Assembly (NCBI RefSeq): GCF_013177295.1
Contig: NZ_CP053642.1
Location: 372,001 to 436,000 of the forward strand
Direction: 5' to 3'
Source of the DNA: Actinomyces marmotae
GTDB lineage: Bacteria; Actinomycetota; Actinomycetes; Actinomycetales; Actinomycetaceae
DNA: 64,000 bases
Of the stretch, positions 38,643 to 46,914 are shown one piece after another. The translations under genes were made by a program, and so were the position numbers. Within the stretch, counting starts at the first letter, position 1. The number at the start of each line of letters is the position of its first letter. Under the pieces are notes generated by a model, which did no database searches, was not told the DNA's origin, and saw only the letters and a program-made list of their open reading frames with translations.

Positions 38643-39224
38643 ATGCCCAGGAAGGACGGAGGGGCGCTCGCGGAGCTGGATGGGCCCGCCTGCGGCCGGG
38701 CCCCCGCTTCCACGCCCTCCTGCGGGCAGGGCCCGGCGGACGGGGCCCCCATACGGGCGGCCAGTGGCTGCGGCGCCGCGGGATCGCCCCGACTCGATGC
38801 CCTTGAGATGCGCGCCTGGCGCGCCTTCCTCCACACCGCCACCGCCGTCACCGGCGCGCTCAACCACGAACTTGAGACCGGCGTCGGCTTGTCCCTGCAC
38901 GAGTACGAGATCCTCGTGCGCCTCGACGAGGCCGCGGGCAAGGAACTGCGGATGTCGGGCTTGGCCGAGATGATCGGGCACTCCCGCTCCCGCCTCACCC
39001 ACACGGTCACCCGCCTGGAGAAGGAGGGGTACGTCGAGCGGCGCTCCTGCCCCTCCGACAAGCGCGGCGTCAATTGCGCGCTCACCGACTCCGGCCTCGC
39101 CTTCCTGCGCTCAGCGGCGCCCCTGCACCTCGACGGCGTCCGCAGGCACGTCATCGACCGCCTCGGTCGGGGGGACCTGGAGGCGCTCGCCGAGATCATG
39201 TCCCGGCTCAACCCCGCCCACTGA
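38643..39224 (+). CDS. MarR-family transcriptional regulator
   Basis: 193 residues. The first 50 are a Gly/Ala/Pro-rich extension, followed by a MarR winged helix: LSLHEYEILVRLDEAAG, MSGLAEMIGHSRSRLTHTVT (recognition helix) and RLEKEGYVERRSCPSDKRG (wing). GGAGAGGAGAG lies just before the ATG. The 150 bp upstream contain an AT-rich island (TTGTTCAATACTTAACGAC near 38541), the best place for its promoter or operator. The ligand and targets are unknown, and no efflux gene is adjacent. Confidence 0.88.
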   Translation: MPRKDGGALAELDGPACGRAPASTPSCGQGPADGAPIRAASGCGAAGSPRLDALEMRAWRAFLHTATAVTGALNHELETGVGLSLHEYEILVRLDEAAGKELRMSGLAEMIGHSRSRLTHTVTRLEKEGYVERRSCPSDKRGVNCALTDSGLAFLRSAAPLHLDGVRRHVIDRLGRGDLEALAEIMSRLNPAH

Positions 39225-39253
39225 GGCCGGCCGCCTCCCGGCCCCCGACTGGC

Positions 39254-39931
39254 TCAGCCCCACAAGTCCGTCCAGGTCACTCCCAACTCGGCCAGGAGCC
39301 CGCGCAGCAGCGGCAGCGAGATGCCGACGACGCCATGCGGGTCGCCCTCAATGCCCTCGATGAAGGCGCCGCCCAGCCCGTCGATCGTGAAGGCCCCGGC
39401 GCACCACAGGGGCTCCCCGGTGGCGATGTAGGCGTCGATCTCCGCCTCACTAGGCTCGCCGAAATGGACGATCGCCGACGAGACGCCCTCCGCTCCCGCC
39501 CCATCGGCCAGGCGCACCAGGGCGTGCCCGGTGCGCAGCACGCCCGTGCGCCCCCGCATCGCCAGCCAGCGCTCGCGGGCTGTCTCGGGCGTGCGGGGCT
39601 TGCCGACGACGGCCCCGTCGATCTCCAGCATCGAGTCGCATCCCACGACGATGGGCGCCCCGGCCCGCCCACCGGGCCCCACCGGCCCCGGTCCCGCGTC
39701 ACCGGCAGGATCGCCGCTCAGCGCGGCGGCGACGTCGAGCGCCTTGGCCCGGGCCAAGGCGAGCACCTGCTCAGAGGGGGAGGGGGAGTCCTCGCCAGCG
39801 GCGGCGCGCTGCTGGGCGAGAGCGGCCAGGACCGAGCCCTCGTTGACCGAGGAGACCTCCACCCGGGGCTCGATGCCCGCTGCGCGGAGGGTAGCCAGAC
39901 GGCCCGTGGACTTCGAGGCGAGAATGATCAC
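39254..39931 (-). CDS. Maf-like nucleoside triphosphate pyrophosphatase
   Basis: House-cleaning pyrophosphatase that removes dTTP/UTP-type or modified nucleotides. It starts MIILASKSTGRLATLRAAG and has VNEGS, the catalytic VGCDSMLEIDGAVVGKP and ALRG-like WLAMRGRTGVLRTG. 225 residues including a Gly/Pro-rich insert at about 75-90. GTG 39931 is set by TAGTCT 6 nt upstream (minus strand, 39938-39943). Divergent from birA. Confidence 0.9.
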   Translation of the reverse strand: MIILASKSTGRLATLRAAGIEPRVEVSSVNEGSVLAALAQQRAAAGEDSPSPSEQVLALARAKALDVAAALSGDPAGDAGPGPVGPGGRAGAPIVVGCDSMLEIDGAVVGKPRTPETARERWLAMRGRTGVLRTGHALVRLADGAGAEGVSSAIVHFGEPSEAEIDAYIATGEPLWCAGAFTIDGLGGAFIEGIEGDPHGVVGISLPLLRGLLAELGVTWTDLWG

Positions 39932-39937
39932 CGCCCC

Positions 39938-39943
39938 AGACTA
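39938..39943 (-). promoter_or_regulatory. -10 element of maf
   Basis: TAGTCT on the minus strand ends 6 nt before the maf GTG; no Shine-Dalgarno is present, so leaderless transcription is predicted. The birA -10 lies 50 bp away on the other strand. Confidence 0.6.
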
Positions 39944-39993
39944 CCCAGGGGCCAGCGGTGGGAACGGTGGGCCCGGGCGGCGACGCCCGCGGG

Positions 39994-39999
39994 TAGCCT
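39994..39999 (+). promoter_or_regulatory. -10 element of birA
   Basis: TAGCCT ends 7 nt before the birA ATG at 40007; leaderless layout. Confidence 0.55.
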
Positions 40000-40006
40000 T
40001 CGCCCT

Positions 40007-40924
40007 ATGAGCGCCACGACCCGGCTGGTGACCGTCGACTCCACAGGCTCGACCAATGACGACCTGCGCCAGGAGCTCGCCCCCGCCGGGCGCCTTGATG
40101 CCGCCGCCGCTGACCGCTGGCCCCACGGGTCGGCGCTGCGGGCGCTCGCCCAGACCGCCGGGCGGGGCAGGGGCGGGCGCGACTGGGTGACCCCGCCGGG
40201 TGGCGCCCTGACCGTCTCCTTCGTCCTTCGGCCGCTCGTGCCCGCTTCTCGCCTCGGCTGGCTCCCACTGCTGGCGGGCCTGGCCGTGCGCGACGCCCTC
40301 GTCCCCGCGCTGGAGGGCCTGCCCTGGCGCGTCCGCACGAAATGGCCCAACGACGTCATCGTCGAGCCCACCGGCGAGGGGGCGGTCGGCGCTGATGGCG
40401 AGGTGCCCGGCTGGGGGCGCGCCCGCAAGATCGCGGGCATCCTCGCCGAGCTCATCCCCGCGCCCGGGGTTGGGGATGGGGCCGGGACCCCCGCCCGTCG
40501 TGAGGATGCGCCCGCCATCATCCTGGGCATCGGAGTCAATGCCGGCCAACCGCCGGGCGCGCTCCCCGTGCCCTGGGCCGCCTCGCTGCGGAGCCTGGGT
40601 GCGGGCGGGCCCTGGTCGGACCCCGGGGCCGTGCTGGGGGCCGTCGCCCCGCGCCTGCTCCGGGTCCTGGGGGAGTGGGAGGCGGCTGGCGGGGACCCTG
40701 AGGGGGCCCTGACCGCCACCGGCACGCTCGGCCAGGACTTACGCGAGGCCTGCGCGACCCTCGGGGCCCGTGTCCGCGTGCGCGCCCCGGACGGCGAGTT
40801 CTCCGGGACGGCCGTCGGCCTTGAGCCCGGGCTCCGACTGCGGCCGGATGACGGTGGCCCGGAGAGGCTCGTCATGGCCGGGGACGCGAGCGTTCGAGCC
40901 GTGGATCCTCCCGGGCGCGCATGA
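40007..40924 (+). CDS. birA: Biotin-protein ligase
   Basis: Attaches biotin to acyl-CoA carboxylases. It has DSTGSTNDDL, the ATP/biotin loop GRGRGGRDW, KWPNDVI and KIAGILAEL, then a C-terminal SH3-like domain. No N-terminal helix-turn-helix is present, so it is the monofunctional type and not a biotin repressor. 305 residues from ATG 40007, fixed by the TAGCCT hexamer. The same frame is open far upstream but there it only shadows maf and marR. Confidence 0.92.
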   Translation: MSATTRLVTVDSTGSTNDDLRQELAPAGRLDAAAADRWPHGSALRALAQTAGRGRGGRDWVTPPGGALTVSFVLRPLVPASRLGWLPLLAGLAVRDALVPALEGLPWRVRTKWPNDVIVEPTGEGAVGADGEVPGWGRARKIAGILAELIPAPGVGDGAGTPARREDAPAIILGIGVNAGQPPGALPVPWAASLRSLGAGGPWSDPGAVLGAVAPRLLRVLGEWEAAGGDPEGALTATGTLGQDLREACATLGARVRVRAPDGEFSGTAVGLEPGLRLRPDDGGPERLVMAGDASVRAVDPPGRA

Positions 40925-41022
40925 TGTGAGCGCGGGCCGCGCCATCTCGCGCCTTTGTTGCATGAAGGCCTCAGGATGGCAAGACATCTGACGTCGGCCT
41001 GACGAAATCCTGTGACCTGCGC

Positions 41023-41028
41023 TACCCT
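41023..41028 (+). promoter_or_regulatory. -10 element of the cyclase gene
   Basis: TACCCT ends 6 nt before the GTG start at 41035, with no ribosome-binding site. The 110 bp between birA and the cyclase are lower in GC, as expected for a promoter. Confidence 0.6.
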
Positions 41029-41034
41029 GTCTGG

Positions 41035-42246
41035 GTGAATCAGCCAGAGGCGCCGTCGGCGCATGGGGAAGGGCTCCGGCCGGGGGGCCGCGTTCCCGGC
41101 CCCCGAGCAGGTGGTGAGTCCTCACCCGATCAGACGAAGGGGCCCGCCCTCATACCCGGGGACGGGGGCGAGTGGAGCGCGGGGCCCCCCGATGATGCGG
41201 CCGGCTCTTCCGCCGACCGCGCGACGGCCGCCACCCATTCCCGCCTGCTGCTCGGCGACGGGCCCGACCTGACGCTGCCCCAACTCGCCGGCGCGGCCGA
41301 GGTCTCCCCGCTTTTCGCGCGCAGTTTCTGGCGGGCCATGGGCTTCGCGGATGTGGATGACGACGAGGCCCGCTTCACCCGCCAGGACGCCGACGCCCTG
41401 CGGGCCATCGCCGACCTCATTGACTCCGAGGAGGACCGCCGCCCCGGTCCGGACGGACCCGGCGGCCTATCGACCTCGGCGATCCTCGAACTGCTCAGGG
41501 CCCAGTCGTACACGATGGACCGACTCGTCCTGTGGCAACTCGAGACCCTCGTGGCAGACGTCGGCCAACGCCTCGGCCTGGACGACACCTCCGCCCGGCT
41601 CGTCGTCCTGGACCACATCAGCGAGATCACCGCCCCCTTGACCGACCAGCTCACCTACGTGTGGCGCCGCCACCTGGCCTCGCTCCTGGACCGCACCGGC
41701 GCCGAGATCTCACGGCGGGGCGTCGAGCGCGTGGGCCCCGACTACTACCCGCTCGTGCGCTCCCTGGGCTTCGTCGACATCGTCTCCTTCACCCAGCGCG
41801 CCCAGACGATGAGCCGCATGGAGCTGTCCACCATGCTCGACGACTTCGAGACGACGGCCCGTGACGTCATCACGTCGCGAGGGGCGAGGGTCGTCAAGAC
41901 CATCGGGGACGCCGTCATGTACATCTCCGATGACCTGAGCATCGCCGCCGACGTCGTCACCTCCCTCGTCGAGGAGCTCCAGTCGGGCCTCGACGAGATC
42001 CTCGTGCGCGCCAGCCTCGTCGAGGGCCGCGTCGTGTCCCGCTCCGGCGACGTCTTCGGCCCGCCCGTCAACCTCGCGTCCCGCCTCGTCGACACCGCCG
42101 AGCCCGGGGGCATCCGCATGGACCAGGCCACCGCCCGCGCCCTCATGGCCAGCCCCGTCGCCCTGCGCTACCGGGTGCGCCAGTGCCACGACGTCGTCGC
42201 CAAGGGCATGGGCAACGTCACCCCCTGGTCGCTCGTGCGCGCCTGA
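41035..42246 (+). CDS. Class III adenylate cyclase
   Basis: Makes cyclic AMP from ATP. The 403-residue soluble protein has a Pro/Gly-rich start, then an all-helical region (residues 75-230: LTLPQLAGAAEVSPLFARSF, LDHISEITAPLTDQ). Its C-terminal catalytic domain is canonical: metal Asp residues in FVDIVSFT and KTIGDAVMY, adenine-selecting Lys in VVKTIGD and Asp in GDVFGPPVN, and the Asn/Arg pair in VNLASRL. The helical N-terminus recalls the regulatory domain of the pH-sensing mycobacterial cyclase Rv1264. Equivalent control is inferred. Leaderless GTG start. Confidence 0.9.
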   Translation: MNQPEAPSAHGEGLRPGGRVPGPRAGGESSPDQTKGPALIPGDGGEWSAGPPDDAAGSSADRATAATHSRLLLGDGPDLTLPQLAGAAEVSPLFARSFWRAMGFADVDDDEARFTRQDADALRAIADLIDSEEDRRPGPDGPGGLSTSAILELLRAQSYTMDRLVLWQLETLVADVGQRLGLDDTSARLVVLDHISEITAPLTDQLTYVWRRHLASLLDRTGAEISRRGVERVGPDYYPLVRSLGFVDIVSFTQRAQTMSRMELSTMLDDFETTARDVITSRGARVVKTIGDAVMYISDDLSIAADVVTSLVEELQSGLDEILVRASLVEGRVVSRSGDVFGPPVNLASRLVDTAEPGGIRMDQATARALMASPVALRYRVRQCHDVVAKGMGNVTPWSLVRA

Positions 42247-42409
42247 GGTCCCGGCTCCGGCCGGCTCCGCCCGGGGCTGGGCCGGGGCGCCGGCGATCAG
42301 GCCGCCCTTAGACGGGTGTTTCCCCGCGATTCCGCGGAAAACTGGGTCAATGCGCGCCCGTACCGCTCTCCATGGCGATGGCGCCATTACCGCCCTTGGG
42401 CAACTCGGC

Positions 42410-42415
42410 TAGTAT
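42410..42415 (+). promoter_or_regulatory. -10 element of the two-component operon
   Basis: TAGTAT ends 7 nt before the GTG of the response regulator. The 176-bp gap after the cyclase has an AT-richer core (GCGATTCCGCGGAAAACTGG), otherwise nothing recognisable. Confidence 0.6.
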
Positions 42416-42422
42416 CTGAATC

Positions 42423-43088
42423 GTGACAACAGTGCTTCTCGTCGAGGACGACCCCGCCATCTCCGAGCCCCTCGCCCGCGCCTTCGGCCGCGAGGGCTAC
42501 GAGGTCCGCGCCCACGGCACCGGCAAGGGCGCCCTGGAGGAGATCAGCGAGGCCGACATCCTCGTGCTCGACCTCGGCCTGCCGGACATGGACGGTCTTG
42601 ACGTCGCGCGGACCGTGCGCGCGCAGGGCCTGACCATCCCCATCCTCATGCTCACCGCCCGCAGCGAGGACACCGACCACGTCGTCGGCCTTGACGCCGG
42701 CGCGGACGACTACGTCACCAAGCCCTTCCGGCTCGCCGAACTCCTCGCCCGCGTGCGCGCCCAGGTCCGCCGCGCCTCCGGCGAGGCCGCCGTCGACCAG
42801 CTCTCCCACGGGGACATCCGCGTGGACGTCGCCGCCCACCGCGCCTTCGTGGGCAGTCGGGAGTTGCAGTTGACCGTCCGCGAGTTCGAGCTCCTGCGAG
42901 TCCTCGTGCGCGGCGCGGGCGCCGTCGTCGACAGCGACGACATCCTGCGGGAGGTCTGGGGTGAGGACCCCACCGGCTCGGAGTCGACGCTCGGCATGCA
43001 CGCCACCTGGCTGCGCCGCAAGCTCGGCGACGACGTCGACGCCCCCGCCATCCTCCTCGCCGAGGGCGCGGGCTACCGCCTGGCCTGA
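42423..43088 (+). CDS. OmpR-family response regulator
   Basis: 221 residues. The receiver domain has the acidic pair Glu8-Asp9, phospho-acceptor Asp50 (LVLDLGLPDMDG), Thr in MLTARSE and Lys in DYVTKPFR. The C-terminal winged helix is intact (RELQLTVREFELLRVLVRG, HATWLRRKLGDD, GYRLA). GTG start 7 nt after TAGTAT. The sensor kinase follows 24 bp later, so the two form an operon. The signal is unknown. Confidence 0.93.
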   Translation: MTTVLLVEDDPAISEPLARAFGREGYEVRAHGTGKGALEEISEADILVLDLGLPDMDGLDVARTVRAQGLTIPILMLTARSEDTDHVVGLDAGADDYVTKPFRLAELLARVRAQVRRASGEAAVDQLSHGDIRVDVAAHRAFVGSRELQLTVREFELLRVLVRGAGAVVDSDDILREVWGEDPTGSESTLGMHATWLRRKLGDDVDAPAILLAEGAGYRLA

Positions 43089-43112
43089 GGCCGCTTCCGC
43101 CCAGGGGATCCG

Positions 43113-44192
43113 ATGCGACGCCGCACCCTCCAGATGACCATGGCGGCGGTGCTTGTCGCCGTCATCCTCCTGGGGGTCCCCCTGGGCGCGGCGACGATCT
43201 TCTACGCCGCGCGCTCCGCGCATAACGATCACGAGCGCTGGCGCACAGTCCTGTCCGTGGTGACGGTGAGCACCGCCCTGGCGATCGTGGCCCTGGCCGC
43301 CGCGTCCGTGGTCGCCTCGAAGGCCTCGCGGCGCATCTCCGCCCCGCTCATCTACCTGGCGGCCGAGGCCGAGCAGTTGGGCAGCGGGCAGGTGCGCCCC
43401 CGCATCCGGGTCTCCGGGATCGAGGAGATCGACCTCGTCCAGGCCGAACTCGTGCGCTCCGCCGAGCGCGTGGCCGGCAGGCTCGCCGCCGAGCGGCAGT
43501 TCGCCTCCGACGCCTCCCATCAACTGCGCACGCCACTGACTTCCCTCAGCCTGCGCTTAGAGGAGATCGAGCTCATCGCCGACGACGAGGAGGTGCGCGC
43601 CGACGCCCACGCCTGCCTGGAGCAGGTGGAGAGGCTGACGGGCGTCGTCGACGACCTCCTGAGGGTCTCGCGCCGCAGCGGTGGTGGGACCACGGAGGCC
43701 CTCCTGCTCGGGGAGCTCTTCGAGCAGCAGCGCGAGGAATGGGGGCCGGCCTTCGCCGAGGCCGGGCGCGAACTGGTCCTGACCGACGACGTCGATCAGC
43801 CGGTGCTCGCCAGCCCCGGCTCGCTCGCCCAGGTCCTGGCCACCGTCATCGAGAATTCCCTGCGCTATGGGGCGGGGACGACGACAGTGTCCGTGCGCAG
43901 CGCCAACGGCGGGCACGGCGTCTTCATCGACATCGCCGACGAGGGCGAGGGCGTCGACGACGAGCTCGCGCCGCACATCTTCGAGCGCTCCGTGTCCGGG
44001 CACGGCTCCACCGGCGTGGGGCTGGCGCTGGCCAAGGACCTCGTGGAGGCCGACGGGGGCCGTATCGAGCTCACCGCGCGCCGTCCACCGGTCTTCTCCG
44101 TGCTCCTGGCCGCCGTGCCGCGCTCCCTCGATCCGAACACCGTCCTCCCGCAAGGGGCGATCGTCAACGTCGGCCGCCGCCGCCGCTTCTGA
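43113..44192 (+). CDS. Sensor histidine kinase
   Basis: 359 residues. Two membrane helices (about 8-33 and 47-68) enclose only some 13 extracytoplasmic residues, so it probably senses the membrane or a partner rather than a soluble ligand. HAMP-like linker, H-box FASDASHQLRTPLTSLSLR, N-box VIENSLRYG, G1 DEGEGV and G2 GVGLALAKDLVEADGG are all intact. AGGGGAT lies 5 nt before the ATG. Pairs with the OmpR-type regulator upstream. Downstream lies the 70-bp palindrome. Confidence 0.92.
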   Translation: MRRRTLQMTMAAVLVAVILLGVPLGAATIFYAARSAHNDHERWRTVLSVVTVSTALAIVALAAASVVASKASRRISAPLIYLAAEAEQLGSGQVRPRIRVSGIEEIDLVQAELVRSAERVAGRLAAERQFASDASHQLRTPLTSLSLRLEEIELIADDEEVRADAHACLEQVERLTGVVDDLLRVSRRSGGGTTEALLLGELFEQQREEWGPAFAEAGRELVLTDDVDQPVLASPGSLAQVLATVIENSLRYGAGTTTVSVRSANGGHGVFIDIADEGEGVDDELAPHIFERSVSGHGSTGVGLALAKDLVEADGGRIELTARRPPVFSVLLAAVPRSLDPNTVLPQGAIVNVGRRRRF

Positions 44193-44202
44193 CCCCCATG
44201 AG

Positions 44203-44272
44203 CGAGACCGGTCGAAAATAGGAGCGAGACCGGTTCGCGAACCGGTCTCGCTCCTATTTTCGACCGGTCTCG
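44203..44272. repeat. ACCGGTCTCG-box repeat, locus 3: perfect 70-bp palindrome
   Basis: Two 35-base copies of the two-box element meet head to head with no loop, centred between 44237 and 44238. Every one of the 35 pairs is complementary. It begins 11 bp after the kinase stop and ends 16 bp before the stop of the convergent wall protein gene, so it can terminate both. As RNA or single-stranded DNA it would form a long hairpin. Contains four boxes (two on each strand). Confidence 0.95.
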
Positions 44273-44287
44273 GCGAGGGGAGGCGGG

Positions 44288-45301
44288 TCAGTACCAGCCG
44301 GTGCTCTCGAAGTGGGACCAGGCGGCGCAGGGGCTGCCGTAGCGGCCCTGGATGTAGCCCAGGCCCCAGGTGATCTGGGTGGCGGGGTTGGTCGCCCAGT
44401 CCGAGCCCGCTGAGGCCATCTTGCTCCCGGGCAGGGCCTGCGGGATGCCGTAGGCGCCCGAGGCGCTCCGGGCCTGGTAGTTCCAGCCGGACTCGCGATC
44501 CCACAGGCTCACCAGGCAGGAGTACTCATTGGAGTCCCAGCCCCAGGCGCTCATCTGGCCGCTCGCGTAGGTCTTCGCCTCGGCTGCGGAGGTGCCCGAG
44601 GAACCGGCAGCGCCCGCCACCGGCTCGCTGGCGGTCATCCGCCCCGACGACGGGTCGAGGTGATACCAGGTGGAGCCGTCCACGATCCAGCCGGTGAGCA
44701 TCTGCCCCGAGCCATTGAAGTAGTACCAGGAACCCAGGTGGCTCGCCCAGCCGACCGCCATGCGCCCGCTGCTCCCCAGGAAGTACCAGGAGCCTCCCTT
44801 GTGGAGCCACCCCATCGCGGCCTGGCCGTTGTCGGCCAGGTAGTACCAGGAGCCGCCGATGAGATTCCAGCCCACCGCCATGGCGCCCTTGTCGCCCAGG
44901 AAGTACCAGGCGCCGTCGATCCAGCTCCAGTCGGTGGCCATGCGGCCCTCGGCGTTGAAGTAGTACCAGGCTCCGCCGACGACGGCCCATCCGGTCACGA
45001 GCGCGCCGTCGTCATCGAGGTAGAACCAGGAGCCGCCCGTGTGCAGCCATCCCGTGATGGCCTGGCCGTCGGCGGGGTTGATGTAGGACCAGGACCCGGC
45101 CCGGGACATCACCCAGCCGATGCTCCCGGCGGTGTCACCCCCGTTGGCGGAGCCGTCGGCAGGGGCGACGGCGGCCTGGGCGGCGGGCGCCACGGCGGGC
45201 GCGGCGTCGACCGGCGAGGCGAGAGCCGCCGGCGCGGTCAGCGCGAGTCCCGCGAGAAGAGTCGCGGAGCCGAGCGCGGAGATCGGTCGGAGCAGGTTCA
45301 T
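44288..45301 (-). CDS. Secreted wall-binding-repeat protein with transglycosylase-like C-terminus
   Basis: 337 residues: a signal peptide (LAGLALTAPAALAS), then eight ~20-residue wall-binding repeats of the glucan/choline-binding kind (GWLHTGGSWFYLDDDGALVT, GWNLIGGSWYYLADNGQAAM and so on). A C-terminal domain follows, with SCLVSLWDRESGWNYQARSA (putative catalytic Glu) and GSPCAAWSHFESTGWY, resembling lytic transglycosylase or Rpf-like domains. The two Cys may form a disulfide. Start ATG 45301 has GAGG 4-5 nt upstream; longer in-frame starts lack support. It probably binds and trims cell wall. The repeats correspond to ~60-bp tandem DNA repeats (about 44640-45120), a site for copy-number change. 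Confidence 0.82.
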   Translation of the reverse strand: MNLLRPISALGSATLLAGLALTAPAALASPVDAAPAVAPAAQAAVAPADGSANGGDTAGSIGWVMSRAGSWSYINPADGQAITGWLHTGGSWFYLDDDGALVTGWAVVGGAWYYFNAEGRMATDWSWIDGAWYFLGDKGAMAVGWNLIGGSWYYLADNGQAAMGWLHKGGSWYFLGSSGRMAVGWASHLGSWYYFNGSGQMLTGWIVDGSTWYHLDPSSGRMTASEPVAGAAGSSGTSAAEAKTYASGQMSAWGWDSNEYSCLVSLWDRESGWNYQARSASGAYGIPQALPGSKMASAGSDWATNPATQITWGLGYIQGRYGSPCAAWSHFESTGWY

Positions 45302-45392
45302 GAGTACCTCGTGGATGGTTGTGACCGGGCAGCGGCGCTGCGGGGTCGGTGCGGTGGGGCGGGCCTGATCGCCGGAGCGGGCCCGCCCCCGA

Positions 45393-46244
45393 TCAATGCC
45401 CCGGGCCGGGGCTCGGGGCGGCCTGGCCCGCCGGGGCGCTCTGGGCGCCCGCGGCATTGACAGGAGTGCTGGCGGCCAGGCTGGGCTCGGTGCCGCCGTC
45501 GGATCCCCGCGCCCCGCCGGTGGCAGGCGCGGCATCGGGCTTGCCGGCCCCGGCCTTCCCGCGGCGCCCGGACAGCGCGTGGAGGATCATGGGCACCAGG
45601 GAGACGAAGACGATGACGAGGATCATCGCGTCGATGTTCTTCTGAATCCACTCGATGGAGCCCAGGAAGTAGCCGAGCCACGTGATCCCGAAGGCCCACA
45701 GGGTGGCGCCGATGACGTTGAAGGTGACGAAGTGCCGGTAGTGCATCCGCCCGACGCCGGCCATCACCGGGGTGAAAGTGCGCACGATCGGCACGAACTG
45801 CGCCAGCGTGACGGCCTTGCCCCCATGGCGCTCAAAGAAGTCGCTCGTGCGCTCCACGTACTCCTGCTTGAAGAGGTGGGAGTTCGGGCGGTTGAAGATC
45901 CTCGGGCCGGCCTTGCGCCCGATGAGGTAGCCGGTCTGGTTGCCGGTGATGGCCGCCAGCCACATCAGTGGGGCGGCCACCCAGATATGCGCGCCCACAT
46001 CGCCGGTGGCCACGAAAAGCCCGAGGGTGAACAGGAGGGAGTCACCGGGCAGGAAGAAGCCGACGAGCAGGCCCGTCTCGGCGAAGATGACGAGCATGAC
46101 GCCGACGATCGCCCAAGGGCCGAACCAGGAGACGATCTGGGTGATTATCTCCCCGGCGTCGAGCCATTTGGGGCCGAGGGCGGGCATCGGGGCCGCGGGG
46201 ACGACGGCGTTGAGCGCGGCGAGAGCCGTGAGGGAAGCAGTCAC
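45393..46244 (-). CDS. DedA-family (VTT domain) membrane protein
   Basis: 283 residues with about five hydrophobic segments. The family motifs are FAETGLLVGFFLPGDSLLF and FFERHGGKAVTLAQFVPIVR followed by RTFTPVMAGVGRM. DedA proteins flip or recycle lipid carriers such as undecaprenyl phosphate. The specific lipid is unknown here. The last 50 residues are a hydrophilic Ala/Gly/Pro tail. GTG 46244 lies 6 nt after TAGCCT (minus strand, 46251-46256), so it has its own leaderless promoter despite following GtrA by 121 bp. Confidence 0.88.
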   Translation of the reverse strand: MTASLTALAALNAVVPAAPMPALGPKWLDAGEIITQIVSWFGPWAIVGVMLVIFAETGLLVGFFLPGDSLLFTLGLFVATGDVGAHIWVAAPLMWLAAITGNQTGYLIGRKAGPRIFNRPNSHLFKQEYVERTSDFFERHGGKAVTLAQFVPIVRTFTPVMAGVGRMHYRHFVTFNVIGATLWAFGITWLGYFLGSIEWIQKNIDAMILVIVFVSLVPMILHALSGRRGKAGAGKPDAAPATGGARGSDGGTEPSLAASTPVNAAGAQSAPAGQAAPSPGPGH

Positions 46245-46365
46245 TCGGCAAGGCTAGGGAGAGGAGAGCCGTGCTGGCCGTGAGTCTTCCCTCATCCCCG
46301 ATGTGGTATCCGGCACGATCCGGCTCGAAGCGCCTGCGCCCTCGTGGACCGCGCGGCTCCTGGAG

Positions 46366-46893
46366 TCACTCCGCCGAGTCGGAGGGGACCGCGCGCTCGG
46401 AGGCGCCGTCGTGCCCCCCGCTGGAGCCGGTGAAGACGATGTAGTGGTAGAAGAGGAATCGGAAGGCAGTGCCCAGTCCGAATCCGACGACGTAGGCGGC
46501 GATGTTGTCCGCGAGCGGCCCGGTCAGTCCCAGGGCATGATGAGTGAACAGCAGGCAGAACTGGGTGATGACCAGGCCACCGATGTTCGCCAGGGCGAAG
46601 AGGAGCCCCTCGTGCAAGGCGTTCTCCCTCGTGCGGCCCCGGTAGGTCCAGTAGCGGTTCGCCACCCAGGAGAAGATCGTGGCGACCGTGGCGCTCAGGA
46701 CGTTCGCGGAGTTCGGGTGGCCCGACAGGAAGCCGGTGGGACCGTGCTGGACGAGGTTGAACAGGCCGGAGTCGATCACGTAGGCGAGCGCGCCGACGAC
46801 CCCGAACTGAAGGAACTCATGAACCCAGTCGCGGATCCGGCTGGAGAGGCTCATCGGCTCGGCCGTGGCGGTCGATGCCGCGCTGTCGTTCAC
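46366..46893 (-). CDS. GtrA-family membrane protein
   Basis: 175 residues with four membrane helices, typical of GtrA proteins that are thought to move lipid-linked sugars or modify cell-surface glycans (FLQFGVVGALAYVIDSGLFN, SWVANRYWTYRGR, FRFLFYHYIVF). GTG 46893 lies 6 nt after TAACAT (minus strand, 46900-46905). The neighbouring PIG-V-like gene, 22 bp upstream on the same strand, suggests a shared glycan-lipid role. Confidence 0.87.
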   Translation of the reverse strand: MNDSAASTATAEPMSLSSRIRDWVHEFLQFGVVGALAYVIDSGLFNLVQHGPTGFLSGHPNSANVLSATVATIFSWVANRYWTYRGRTRENALHEGLLFALANIGGLVITQFCLLFTHHALGLTGPLADNIAAYVVGFGLGTAFRFLFYHYIVFTGSSGGHDGASERAVPSDSAE

Positions 46894-46914
46894 GAGGAGA
46901 TGTTAAGCCACCGA

